DNA of 34,731 nucleotides from Candidatus Acetothermia bacterium. Lineage in GTDB: Bacteria; Bipolaricaulota; Bipolaricaulia; RBG-16-55-9; DRXL01. The stretch covers positions 1-34,731 of the forward strand of contig JACOSB010000124.1 of assembly GCA_016179105.1 (NCBI GenBank), given 5' to 3'. The notes below the pieces were generated by a model. That model saw only the letters and a program-made list of their open reading frames with translations. It made no database searches and was not told the origin of the DNA. Positions 23,768 through 31,851 of the stretch are shown here, piece by piece. The position numbers were made by a program, and so were the translations under genes. Within the stretch, counting starts at the first letter, position 1. Every line of letters begins with the position of its first letter.

Positions 23768-23797
23768 ATCTTAAGCTTGCTGAAGGAGCTTTGTCAA
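23768..23797 (-). promoter_or_regulatory. Predicted promoter of the livKHMGF operon
   Basis: On the minus strand a consensus TTGACA (23797-23792), 18 bp, TAAGAT (23773-23768). Transcription would start near 23761, giving a leader of about 34 nt that contains the AAGGAG site. The divergent gene begins at 23857, so this stretch may serve both directions. Confidence 0.65.
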
Positions 23798-23856
23798 GTG
23801 CGAAATTAGACAACCCGATTGAGTTTGTGTTATTTTATGGAGGGGTTGAGATCGCT

Positions 23857-24327
23857 ATGGTACTCAATATCATTTTCTTGGCAGTGTTGGCTATTATTGT
23901 GCTCCTTGTCCTCAGCCAATTGCGCGAGTCGCGCATGAGCGTTTCTCGCATGTGGATCATCCCTGCACTCATGATCTTTTTGAGTTACGGAAGCCTGACA
24001 AAACTCCCATTCAATAGTCTCTTCAATATAGCGATCTTGATGGCAGCACTCGGAGTCGGCATAGCTCTGGGTGTTGTGCGCGAAGCCTTTAAGAAGATTA
24101 GCGTTGACAAAGCTGCGGGTGAGATCATCGTTAAGGGAACGCCCATTGGGGTTTTGATCTGGATCGGAGCGATCGTCTTCGAAAGATATGTGCAAGATTT
24201 TCTGAAGCAGAGCAAGGGCATTGTCACACCTCAATTATTGCCCGCCGCATTGCTCCTTCTTTCGTTGAGCGCTGTGATTGCGCGACGCGCCTATTTGTAC
24301 CGGAAATATCGGCGTGCCGAGACATAA
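23857..24327 (+). CDS. CcdC-like (DUF1453) integral membrane protein
   Basis: 156 residues from ATG 23857, with GGAGGGG and a nearer GAG upstream; the frame from 23791 adds 22 residues without support. Four membrane segments (about 3-20, 32-46, 55-73, 97-108 and a last one about 129-142 make four to five). The RESRMSVSRMWIIPALMIF and LGVVREAFKKISVDKAAGEIIVKGTPIGVLIWI segments resemble the CcdC/DUF1453 family, linked in Bacillus to cytochrome c maturation loci, though its function is not established. No cytochrome c maturation gene is near. It is followed 24 nt later by a PH-domain membrane protein, probably co-transcribed. Confidence 0.6.
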   Translation: MVLNIIFLAVLAIIVLLVLSQLRESRMSVSRMWIIPALMIFLSYGSLTKLPFNSLFNIAILMAALGVGIALGVVREAFKKISVDKAAGEIIVKGTPIGVLIWIGAIVFERYVQDFLKQSKGIVTPQLLPAALLLLSLSAVIARRAYLYRKYRRAET

Positions 24328-24351
24328 TAGAAAACATTTGAGGAGGAATAC

Positions 24352-25212
24352 ATGGCGAACCAGACCCAAACAACCAGGGGAGTCAATGCCGGGTTACCGT
24401 TCGAGCTGGCTCCAAATGAAAAAGTGCTCGTCGATACTCGGCCTTTTCCTTTGGCTTACACTCAGTTTTATTTCCCCAGTTTTTATCTCTTTGTGCTGGC
24501 GGATGTTTTGCTACTATTGCGTGACGACTTTCTGACGAACAACTTAACAACGTTCTACATTGTCCTTGCAGTGCTAATTCTCGGCCCTGCCGCCATCTAC
24601 TCTTTTCTGAAACTCAACTTGCGCTACGTGATCAACAGCGTGCTAGGACTCGCGATCGCGATCGGCGTAAAGCATTTTCTTCTGCGAGTGCCGTGGCAAT
24701 ATCTTCCTGAAAATGGATGGCTTATCAATCACGTGGAACTTCTTATCTTGGCAGTGTTCGGCCTTGCCGGATTGATCTCTGCTGAAATCTATCGGCGCAG
24801 CCATCGCTACATCGTGACCAATGCGCGCATTTTTACGCACGCGGGCATCTTCGCTCCCGATGAACGCACCGTCCCGCTCAACAAAGTGAATGACCTAGAA
24901 TTAGATCGGCACGTGATTGGGCGTATCTTCAGTTATGGAACGGTTATTCCCTTAACAGGCTCAGGGATCGGGATGGGTTCGGATTTTGCGGCCGTCTCAG
25001 GTACAGCGGGCAAACAATGGAAAGTCTTTGGACATCCCACGGTGGGCATCACGGTCACTGGAGGGCACACCATCCAGGTGCCAAAGACCCGAACGCATGA
25101 AGTGCTCTTCGGCATTCGTAAACCCGCGCTCGTGCGAGACATCATCATGAAGACGCTGGCAGAACGAGAACTGCGCATGAGCTCACAAAGTCAAGAACCA
25201 AAGAAGAGTTAG
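24352..25212 (+). CDS. PH-domain (bPH2/DUF304-type) membrane protein
   Basis: 286 residues behind a strong GAGGAGGAA site. Hydrophobic segments at about 38-57, 66-83, 95-110 and 128-143 precede the bacterial PH-like domain: YRRSHRYIVTNARIFTHAGIFAPDERTVPLNKVNDLELDRHVIGRIFSYGTV is the characteristic opening (R-Y-x-V-T-x-x-R, then the IPL/VPLxKV stretch), continuing to about 260. A hydrophilic C-terminal tail follows. The function of such proteins is mostly unknown; some act in the envelope stress response. Its stop overlaps the convergent beta-propeller gene by 4 nt. Confidence 0.78.
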   Translation: MANQTQTTRGVNAGLPFELAPNEKVLVDTRPFPLAYTQFYFPSFYLFVLADVLLLLRDDFLTNNLTTFYIVLAVLILGPAAIYSFLKLNLRYVINSVLGLAIAIGVKHFLLRVPWQYLPENGWLINHVELLILAVFGLAGLISAEIYRRSHRYIVTNARIFTHAGIFAPDERTVPLNKVNDLELDRHVIGRIFSYGTVIPLTGSGIGMGSDFAAVSGTAGKQWKVFGHPTVGITVTGGHTIQVPKTRTHEVLFGIRKPALVRDIIMKTLAERELRMSSQSQEPKKS

Positions 25213-26111
25213 CCGACGTATGCGATGCCGTCGGGATGAATTCCGGCATCGAAGCGACTAACTTCTTTGAGCGTAGCGGCATCAATCACAGAAATATCGT
25301 TCGTCTTGTTGTTGGCAACATAGGCGAATTTCCCAATTCTATCGAAGACAACTCCGCCCGGCCAGCGGCCGACGGGAATTCTCTTGATCTCCCAATGCCG
25401 TGAACAATCCACGATGGAGAGATCGTGCGACTCGCGATTGGGCACGAACGCGTACTTTCCGTCGGGGCTGAAAACCATGCGCACGGGGCAGGTCCCTAAC
25501 GGATGCCGCGTGAGGATCCCGTGATGCTCCGTGCTCAGCACATACAGATTGTTATCGTCCTGGTTCGCCACGTAGAGAAATTTCTCACTGGGATGCACAG
25601 CGACGCCCTCTGGTCCTTTGCCGACGGGAATGTGCTTCACAATTTCGTTTTTCTTCATGTCGAGCACGCTGAGCGTGTTGCTCTGGATATTGGGAATATA
25701 GATAAAGTTCCAGTCCGGCGTGGGCGCGAGCATATGAGATAGCCGTTGCCCTGTTGGAATGATTTTCAGCACTTTGTGTGTTGGGCGCTCATAGACGAAA
25801 ATTTTATGCGCATATGTAACAGCAACGTACATTTTTTTGCCGTCGGGCGTGATCCTAATGTCATGTGGGAATTGAAAGTCCGGGTGCTCCAAGCGCTCTG
25901 TCTCTTTCATCATAACCACGTCAATCACGGAAATCGTATTGCCGCCAGCGTTTGAGACATAAGCAATTTTTTGATCCGGGCTTACGCCTACTTCATGCGG
26001 ATTCTTGCCCACGGGAATCTTCTTCAACGTCTCGCCGCTCGGCACAGCGATAAATGAGACAGAATCTTCGTCCTTGTTGAGGACAATGAGCATTTCTTGT
26101 GATGTGGGCAT
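25209..26111 (-). CDS. YVTN/NHL-type beta-propeller repeat protein
   Basis: About 300 residues made of seven repeats of about 42 residues, each ending in a motif such as YVSNAGGNTISVID, YIPNIQSNTLSVLD, YVANQDDNNLYVLS, FVPNRESHDLSIVD or YVANNKTNDISVID, and beginning with IPVGKNPH/GPEG-like turns. This is the YVTN-family seven-bladed propeller fold. No signal peptide is visible, so it may be cytoplasmic, unlike many YVTN proteins. The ATG at 26111 is favoured because GGAG lies 9 nt upstream; the alternative ATG 26126 abuts palindrome copy 3 with no ribosome-binding site. Located directly downstream of leuS, 57 nt away. No enzymatic residues assignable. Confidence 0.85.
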   Translation of the reverse strand: MPTSQEMLIVLNKDEDSVSFIAVPSGETLKKIPVGKNPHEVGVSPDQKIAYVSNAGGNTISVIDVVMMKETERLEHPDFQFPHDIRITPDGKKMYVAVTYAHKIFVYERPTHKVLKIIPTGQRLSHMLAPTPDWNFIYIPNIQSNTLSVLDMKKNEIVKHIPVGKGPEGVAVHPSEKFLYVANQDDNNLYVLSTEHHGILTRHPLGTCPVRMVFSPDGKYAFVPNRESHDLSIVDCSRHWEIKRIPVGRWPGGVVFDRIGKFAYVANNKTNDISVIDAATLKEVSRFDAGIHPDGIAYVG

Positions 26112-26127
26112 TTTTTGTTTCTCCATA

Positions 26128-26160
26128 GTTGTAGGGGCGAGGTTACCTCGCCCCTACAAC
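26128..26160. repeat. TAGGGGC palindrome, copy 3 (between leuS and the propeller gene)
   Basis: Perfect 16-bp arms beginning GTTGTAGGGGCGAGGT, with a single unpaired central base (26144). It fills almost the entire gap between the leuS stop (26169) and the next gene's region. It lacks a T tract. The best-preserved copy in the window. Confidence 0.88.
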
Positions 26161-26168
26161 GGCATCAT

Positions 26169-28805
26169 TCATCTCACAACAATATTCACCAATTTGCCCG
26201 GCACGACGATGATCTTTTGCACCGTCTGCCCATCCAATCGGCTCTGAATCTGCGCCACAGCGCGCTTCTCAAGCTCAACACGGTTCTCGGCGATCTCCGG
26301 AGAGAGCACCATGCGATCGCGCACTTTCCCGTTGACTTGAATAACGATCTCTCTATCAACCGACTCGATGGCGCGCGTATCGTACTCCGGCCAGCGCTGC
26401 TTAAGCACTGCATCGTCATGGCCCAAGCGTCGCCAGAGCTCTTCGGCCACAAACGGCACAAACGGCGAAATAATCAAGACCAAGTCATCGAAGGCGCGTT
26501 TCACCAACGCGTAATTCGCTTTCTTGCCTTGTGTTTCTGTATAAACCGTAATCTCATTCACCAACTCCATCACGGACGAGACGGCCGTGTTAAAGTGAAA
26601 GCCCTCAATGTCTTCGCTCACGGCCTTGATCGTCGCATGAAGCTTGTGCCAAACTTTCTTTTCAGCGCCCGTGAACTCTCCAACTTTAATATGGCCCTTG
26701 GCCTCAGATGCTTTTTTCGCGTGCTTCAAGACCAAGGTCCAAAGGCGGTTCAAGAATCTGAACGAGCCACGCACGCCTTCGGTGCTCCACTCGATGTCAC
26801 GCTCCGGTGGGCCCATGAAGAGCGTGTAGATGCGCTCGGTGTCGGCCCCATACTGATCGATCACTTCTTGGGGCGAGATGACGTTGAGCTTGGACTTGGA
26901 CATCTTGTGCATATCCACTTGCAAGAGCCGATTGCAATGCGGGCAGCGATTGCCCTCTTTTACTTCTTGCGGCAAAATCCAGTTGTGCTCAGAGCATCGA
27001 TACGATTTATGCTCGATCATGCCCTGTGTGAAGAGTCGCGCGAACGGCTCGTCAAAGTTCAACATGCCCATGTCGCGAAGGGCTTTGGTGAAGAAGCGCG
27101 AGTACATCAAGTGCAAAATTGCGTGCTCGACGCCGCCGACGTACTGATCGATCGGTAACCAACGGTTGACATCCTTCGTGTCAAACGGCTTCTGGTCATC
27201 CTTGGGAGAAATGTATCTCAAGAAGTACCAGCTCGAGTCGACGAACGTATCCATCGTGTCCGTGTCGCGCTTGGCCGGGCCTTTGCACTGCGGGCATTTT
27301 GTATTATAGAACTCCGGGATCTCGGCCAAGCCTTTTTTCCCAATAAAAGGCACGTCGGGCAAGAGTACGGGCAAATCTTTCTCCGGCACAGGCACGATCC
27401 CACATTTTTCACAGTGAATCATCGGGATTGGCGCGCCCCAGTAGCGCTGGCGCGAGATCAACCAATCTCTCAATTTATACTTCACCGAGAAATTGCCCTG
27501 GCCGCGGTTCTTCAAGTGCTCGCCGATCTTGCGGAACGCTTCTTGCGACGGGATTCCATTAAACTCTCCGGAGTTGATGAGCCAGCCGTGGCTTTCATAA
27601 GCAGCCTGGAGTTCTTTCTGGCGAGGAGCGCCGCCTTCCGATTCCCAGCGCCCCTTATCCTTCGAGAGGGAATTGACTTCACCCTGATTTTCAGGAGCAT
27701 CGATGACGCAACGAATCTTGATTCCGTGCTTTTTGGCAAAGTCAAAATCACGCTGGTCGTGTGCGGGCACACCTTGCACTGCGCCCGTACCGTATTCCAT
27801 CAAGACATAGTTCGCGATGTAAATCGGGACGGCTTCATCGTTCATGGGGTTGATGACATAGCGTCCCGTGAAAATGCCTTTCTTCTCGGCATCGGCGGCC
27901 GCGCGCATGATCTCGCCCTCTTGGAGTGACTTCTGTACAAATTCTTGCATCTCGCGTTTTCGCTGAGAGTTAGTCTCTTGGGTGATAAACTCTTCGGCCA
28001 ATGGATGCTCCGGCGCGAGCGCCATGAATGTAACACCAAAGATCGTATCCGGGCGAGTCGTAAACGTCCGGAATTTCTTCCCAGAATCTTTGATCGTCCA
28101 TTCGACTTCTACGCCTTCGCTACGCCCAATCCAGTTGAACTGCATCTTGCGCACGCGCTCCGGCCAGTACTGGAGTTTCTCCAAATCGTTCAAGAGTTGT
28201 TCGGCATACTGCGTGATCTTGAAATACCATTGGGTCAACTTTTTCTTAATGACCGCGGAGTTGCAGCGCTCGCAGCGCCCATCGATCACTTGTTCGTTGG
28301 CCAAGACGGTCTCGCAACCGGTGCACCAGTTCGCGAACGATTCGGAGCGATAGACAAGCCCTCGTTTATAGAACTGAATGAAGAGCCACTGGTTCCAACG
28401 ATAATAATCGGGCTCGCAGGTACGCACTTCGCGGTCCCAGTCGTAGACGATGCCCCATTCATAGAATTGTTTTTTCATGCCTTCGATGTTGGCGATCGTC
28501 CACTCACGGGGATGGGTCTTGTTCTCAATGGCCGCGTTCTCGGCCGGGAGCCCAAAAGCATCAAAACCCATCGGATTGAGCACATCGAAGCCACGCATCT
28601 TCTTGTAGCGAGAAAACGCGTCTCCAATAATATAGTTGCGCCCGTGCCCGACATGGAGCGTTCCCGATGGATACGGGAACATATTCAAATAGTAAAACTT
28701 TTTATTGGCGTCAGCGTTATCGACTTTGAAAAAGCCTTCCTTCTGCCAATAATCTTTCCAACGTTTTTCGATCTTCTTAAAGTCGTATTTGGCAATTCTT
28801 GGCAT
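26169..28805 (-). CDS. leuS: Leucyl-tRNA synthetase
   Basis: 878 residues, charging tRNA-Leu. Class I signatures are HVGH (51-54, in [15 protein letters not shown]) and KMSKSK (634-639). A zinc-binding module [24 protein letters not shown] follows the first Rossmann part, and the CP1 editing domain includes the TTRPDT threonine-rich motif and [19 protein letters not shown] second Cys/His cluster (YRCSEHNW ... RCPHCNR) lies just before KMSKS and is probably another zinc ribbon. The anticodon-binding and C-terminal domains are complete. ATG 28805 follows GAGGTG. The leader is about 205 nt and contains a Leu-rich small frame and palindrome copy 4, suggesting attenuation control. Confidence 0.97.
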   Translation of the reverse strand: MPRIAKYDFKKIEKRWKDYWQKEGFFKVDNADANKKFYYLNMFPYPSGTLHVGHGRNYIIGDAFSRYKKMRGFDVLNPMGFDAFGLPAENAAIENKTHPREWTIANIEGMKKQFYEWGIVYDWDREVRTCEPDYYRWNQWLFIQFYKRGLVYRSESFANWCTGCETVLANEQVIDGRCERCNSAVIKKKLTQWYFKITQYAEQLLNDLEKLQYWPERVRKMQFNWIGRSEGVEVEWTIKDSGKKFRTFTTRPDTIFGVTFMALAPEHPLAEEFITQETNSQRKREMQEFVQKSLQEGEIMRAAADAEKKGIFTGRYVINPMNDEAVPIYIANYVLMEYGTGAVQGVPAHDQRDFDFAKKHGIKIRCVIDAPENQGEVNSLSKDKGRWESEGGAPRQKELQAAYESHGWLINSGEFNGIPSQEAFRKIGEHLKNRGQGNFSVKYKLRDWLISRQRYWGAPIPMIHCEKCGIVPVPEKDLPVLLPDVPFIGKKGLAEIPEFYNTKCPQCKGPAKRDTDTMDTFVDSSWYFLRYISPKDDQKPFDTKDVNRWLPIDQYVGGVEHAILHLMYSRFFTKALRDMGMLNFDEPFARLFTQGMIEHKSYRCSEHNWILPQEVKEGNRCPHCNRLLQVDMHKMSKSKLNVISPQEVIDQYGADTERIYTLFMGPPERDIEWSTEGVRGSFRFLNRLWTLVLKHAKKASEAKGHIKVGEFTGAEKKVWHKLHATIKAVSEDIEGFHFNTAVSSVMELVNEITVYTETQGKKANYALVKRAFDDLVLIISPFVPFVAEELWRRLGHDDAVLKQRWPEYDTRAIESVDREIVIQVNGKVRDRMVLSPEIAENRVELEKRAVAQIQSRLDGQTVQKIIVVPGKLVNIVVR

Positions 28806-28841
28806 AAGTGCACCTCATCTGCATTTCGCAATATGTTCTTG

Positions 28842-28867
28842 TAGGGGCTGTTCGCGAACAGCCCCTA
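28842..28867. repeat. TAGGGGC palindrome, copy 4 (in the leuS leader)
   Basis: Perfect 26-bp palindrome, arms TAGGGGCTGTTCG and its complement. It lies 36 nt upstream of leuS within the predicted leader RNA. Nearby GTTCGCGA (about 28877-28884) is partly complementary to its centre, which could allow an alternative fold. Confidence 0.85.
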
Positions 28868-28926
28868 AGGTATTCTCGCGAACGAATCGGCTTATAGCAA
28901 ATGGTAATGGTGAAAGATTCCGTGCG

Positions 28927-29001
28927 CTAGGCACGGAGCAGCAGTGCCAGCAACTTCGCTGACGATTGGATAAGAACGACTCTAGAATTCGCAAAACTCA
29001 T
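28927..29001 (-). CDS. Putative leucine-rich leader peptide upstream of leuS (24 aa)
   Basis: ATG at 29001, TAG at 28929-28927. The last residues are KLLALLLRA: codons TTG CTG GCA CTG CTG CTC CGT GCC, i.e. five leucines in six codons just before the stop. It starts about 9 nt after the predicted transcription start and has no Shine-Dalgarno, so translation would be leaderless-like. The sequence after the Leu codons forms a stem CCGTGC-CTAGC-GCACGG overlapping the stop codon, and a strong palindrome hairpin follows further downstream. The arrangement matches ribosome-stalling attenuators of amino-acid genes. No T-rich terminator follows the hairpins. It could still be chance. The rest of the 28806-29119 gap holds no other gene. 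Confidence 0.5.
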   Translation of the reverse strand: MSFANSRVVLIQSSAKLLALLLRA

Positions 29002-29016
29002 ACGATTCACTAGAAA

Positions 29017-29045
29017 ATTATGACAAAATAGAAACTGGCTGTCAA
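29017..29045 (-). promoter_or_regulatory. Predicted promoter of leuS
   Basis: On the minus strand consensus TTGACA (29045-29040), 17 bp, CATAAT (29022-29017). The start would be near 29010, leaving a leader of about 205 nt before leuS. One of the best promoter matches in the window; it lies downstream of the cysteine-synthase-like gene, separating the two transcription units. Confidence 0.75.
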
Positions 29046-29119
29046 GGTCCTAAGTCCAAATGAGACGAAGACGCTGTGCAATTTTAGCAAACTCGTGCTG
29101 CTTTGAGCGCACAGAGACT

Positions 29120-30067
29120 TCAAAGTTCGTACAGATCGCTCGCGAGATATTTGAGCCCTGTATCGACAGCGACAGTCACGACCGTATGTCCCGGTCCAAA
29201 CTCTCGGGCCAATTGCAGAGCGCCCACGACATTCAATCCCGAAGAAGTTCCAACAAAGATGCCCTCTTCTTTGGCCAAGCGCCTAGCCATTTGACGCGCT
29301 TCGGTCTCGTCAATAGCTCGCGCTTCGTCGTAATAATTCTTGTCGAGAATCGGGGGAATGAAGCCGCTTCCGATGCCCTCGATACGGTGCGAGCCCGCCA
29401 CTCCGGTTGAGATGACTGCCGACGTAGCTGGCTCCAGCGCAACGATACGTGCGGGACTTTTCGCTTCTTTCAACGCTTTGCCAACCCCCATCAGCATCCC
29501 AGCCGTGCCGACACCGCCACAGAACGCATGGATCGGTCCCTCGACTTGCTTCAGCAACTCCAAACCCATTTTTTCGTAGCCCTTGACCATATCTTTGTTG
29601 CGATGCTGGTAAGTAAAGTAAGTCTCTTGCGATTCGGCAAATTTCTTGGCTTGCTCGATCATGCGTGGAACCAGATCGGGCGTGATCTTTCCGCCTTCGC
29701 TCGGCACAATGAAGAGTTCAGCCCCAAGCGCACGCATCGTTTTGAGTTTTTCTTGCGAAAACGCATCGGACGAGACGACTTTGAATTTGTATCCCTTGAC
29801 CGCGCAGACCAAAGCTAACGAAGAGCCTGTGCTGCCTCCCGTGTACTCGACGACGGTCATACCGGAACGTAGGTCGCCGCGTTTTTCAGCTTCTTCGATC
29901 ATTGCGAGTGCCATGCGGTCTTTATAAGAGCCGGTGGGGCTAAAATATTCTAGCTTCACGAAGACATCAGCGCTGCCGGGGGGAACGACTTTTTGCAGAC
30001 GTACGATAGGCGTGTTGCCGATCGTGTCTAAGATTGAAGATTGTAACTTGGGAAAAGAATTTTTCAT
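29120..30067 (-). CDS. PLP-dependent cysteine synthase-like enzyme
   Basis: 315 residues of fold-type II PLP enzymes. The PLP lysine is K49 in SPTGSYKDRMALAMIEEAE, and the glycine-rich phosphate loop is GGVGTAGML. The motif that in O-acetylserine sulfhydrylases reads TSGNTG is here TGGSTG (76-81, EYTGGSTGSSLA), and NPGGSVKDR is replaced by SPTGSYKDR. The protein therefore belongs to the wider cysteine synthase/cystathionine beta-synthase family but may use a substrate other than O-acetylserine. It is the last gene of the DUF4139-pgm operon, 9 nt after the hexomutase stop. Confidence 0.85.
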   Translation of the reverse strand: MKNSFPKLQSSILDTIGNTPIVRLQKVVPPGSADVFVKLEYFSPTGSYKDRMALAMIEEAEKRGDLRSGMTVVEYTGGSTGSSLALVCAVKGYKFKVVSSDAFSQEKLKTMRALGAELFIVPSEGGKITPDLVPRMIEQAKKFAESQETYFTYQHRNKDMVKGYEKMGLELLKQVEGPIHAFCGGVGTAGMLMGVGKALKEAKSPARIVALEPATSAVISTGVAGSHRIEGIGSGFIPPILDKNYYDEARAIDETEARQMARRLAKEEGIFVGTSSGLNVVGALQLAREFGPGHTVVTVAVDTGLKYLASDLYEL

Positions 30068-30076
30068 ATTTGTCCC

Positions 30077-31555
30077 TCATTTCACCCACAATTCCATCTC
30101 GCCCTGGGCGAAGCGCTCGGCTTCGTCCAGGATTATTTTGACTTTCTCTGGAGTGTCCATCTCGCAGTAAAGTCTCAGCAATGGCTCCGTCCCGCTCGCC
30201 CGCATCAAGAGCCAGCCATGCGAGAATCTAAGCTTAATCCCATCGAGTAACTCGATCTTTTGTACTTTAAACCCTGCGATCTCCTTCGGAGGCTTGCGCT
30301 TCACTCGATCCACAATTTCGAGACCAGTCTCTAGATGCAAATCCCGCCTGTCATAATAGTGATAGCCTACATCTTGCATCAGGTCTTCTACCACTTGACT
30401 CGCCGGCTTTCCAGCCTTAGCGACAATTTCCAGTAAGAGTAAAGACATCAAAATCCCGTCACGCTCGGGGATATGATGCTTGATCCCAAAACCGCCACTT
30501 TCCTCGCCGCCCATTAAAACGTCTTCTCGTATCATCTTCTCACAGGCGAATTTGAAACCGACCGGGACTTCTTCCATTTCTATTCGATGCTTCACACAGA
30601 TTTTATCCACCATATCTGAAAGAGTAAACGATTTGACGACTTTCCCAGTCCAGCCTTTAGATAAAAGATGTCTCAAAATCAGAGCAAAGCACCGATGTGA
30701 GTCGATGACTTGTCCCAACTCGTCCATCGCTCCGACGCGATCGCCGTCGCCATCGGTTACTACACCAACGAGAAACTCGCGAGACTTCTTTCGGAGCTTC
30801 TCACTCGCCATCACCGCGCGCAACGGAGACAGATTTTTCTCGATCGGCTCTGGGTTTTTTCCTCCAAAGCGAGGGTTATCTCCACCGCGGACCAGTGCAT
30901 ACCGAATCTCTAAATCTTTGAGAAGCTCTGCAAGATAGCCACGTCCCGAGCCGTACATTGCGTCCACCATCACAAAGAGTGGCGCATTCTTGAGCAATTT
31001 AACGTCAATTATCTGGCGCACGCGAGCGAGATAAATTTTGCGAAAATCGACGAAGTTTAGCTCATGCTCGGACGTCTTAGGCTCTGGAACTTCGCTAGGC
31101 AAGAGCTTCTCGATGATCTGCGTCGCCTGCGGCGGTGCGGGTCCTCCGTAATCTAACTTCACTTTGATCCCGTTGTACTCCGCGGGGTTGTGACTGGCGG
31201 TAATCATCACGCCGGCAGCGGCTTTGTGCTCGCGGATAGCATACGAGAGCGCCGGCGTCGGTACGGTCTCTTTTGAGACTAGCACCGGAATTTTATGATC
31301 TTGCAAGATCTGCCCCAAGTGGATTGCGAACTCTCGGGAGAGAAAACGCGTATCGTAGCCAACCACGACGCCGCGTTCGGGGCCTCTGTACTCTACGCCC
31401 CAGCGATGGTACACGTCGAGCGCTCTACGCTCCTTGCTCACCAAAAACTGAGCGATCGCGCTAGCGACGCGCGCCACGTTGGCAAACGTAAAGTCTTTTG
31501 CAATCACCCCCCGCCAGCCGTCTGTGCCGAAGCGAATCGCGGTGGTCTCGCTCAC
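30077..31555 (-). CDS. Phosphoglucomutase/phosphomannomutase (alpha-D-phosphohexomutase)
   Basis: 492 residues, interconverting hexose 1- and 6-phosphates. All four family motifs are present: catalytic phosphoserine S121 in TASHNP, metal loop DGDGDR (268-273), sugar-binding GEESGG (350-355) and the phosphate-binding RASGTEPLLR near the C-terminus. Glucose versus mannose preference is not decidable; the GEESGG motif occurs in both groups. It starts at GTG 31555, overlapping the previous gene's stop (GTGA), so it is coupled to the 99-residue gene. It could supply sugar phosphates for the polysaccharide genes at the left end. Confidence 0.92.
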   Translation of the reverse strand: MSETTAIRFGTDGWRGVIAKDFTFANVARVASAIAQFLVSKERRALDVYHRWGVEYRGPERGVVVGYDTRFLSREFAIHLGQILQDHKIPVLVSKETVPTPALSYAIREHKAAAGVMITASHNPAEYNGIKVKLDYGGPAPPQATQIIEKLLPSEVPEPKTSEHELNFVDFRKIYLARVRQIIDVKLLKNAPLFVMVDAMYGSGRGYLAELLKDLEIRYALVRGGDNPRFGGKNPEPIEKNLSPLRAVMASEKLRKKSREFLVGVVTDGDGDRVGAMDELGQVIDSHRCFALILRHLLSKGWTGKVVKSFTLSDMVDKICVKHRIEMEEVPVGFKFACEKMIREDVLMGGEESGGFGIKHHIPERDGILMSLLLLEIVAKAGKPASQVVEDLMQDVGYHYYDRRDLHLETGLEIVDRVKRKPPKEIAGFKVQKIELLDGIKLRFSHGWLLMRASGTEPLLRLYCEMDTPEKVKIILDEAERFAQGEMELWVK

Positions 31556-31851
31556 AGCGGCTGTTCCTCCGGTGGCGCGGCCTTACGTTCGGCTAGAACT
31601 TGTCCTTTGTTGGCGATCACTTTCTCCACGTTCAGCGGCAACTCAATCTCGCGGGTCTTAAAAATCTCAATGATCAAATCTTTCGGGAGCGCACACTCCA
31701 ACCAGAGCGAATCCAAGTCGATCACTCCGTTAATGACCGGAATGTCTCGCAATGAGACCTCGATCGCTTTCTGATACTTCGCCTGCGCCTCCGGAAGATA
31801 GATAAAATTCGGGTCCAGCGGCTGCGTGTCTATATCTTTTAGGTCAACCAT
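31552..31851 (-). CDS. Unknown 99-residue protein
   Basis: Not recognised. 99 residues, acidic and soluble, no signal peptide. The middle is predicted mixed alpha/beta: YLPEAQAKYQKAIEVSL, then DIPVINGVIDLDSLWLECALPKDLI, IFKTREIELPLNVEKVIANKG, and a Pro/Glu-rich tail. It is tightly coupled on both sides: its ATG overlaps the stop of the DUF4139 gene (TGATG) and its stop overlaps the phosphohexomutase GTG. The coupling indicates a real gene and a role tied to one of those neighbours. Confidence 0.7.
   Translation of the reverse strand: MVDLKDIDTQPLDPNFIYLPEAQAKYQKAIEVSLRDIPVINGVIDLDSLWLECALPKDLIIEIFKTREIELPLNVEKVIANKGQVLAERKAAPPEEQPL

Noticed and set aside
26115..28844. Long plus-strand frames (347 and 299 aa) opposite leuS
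   Set aside because: leuS is unambiguous on the minus strand; the opposite frames have His/Arg/Leu-rich composition typical of antisense shadows and no motifs.
12474..28867. TAGGGGC palindromes as ordinary Rho-independent terminators
   Set aside because: None is followed by a T tract, and one lies inside the liv operon and one within the leuS leader.
28806..29010. T-box riboswitch controlling leuS
   Set aside because: The long leader invited this, but no T-box core consensus (AGGGUGGNACCGCG-like) or terminator with a U run was found; a leader-peptide mechanism fits better.
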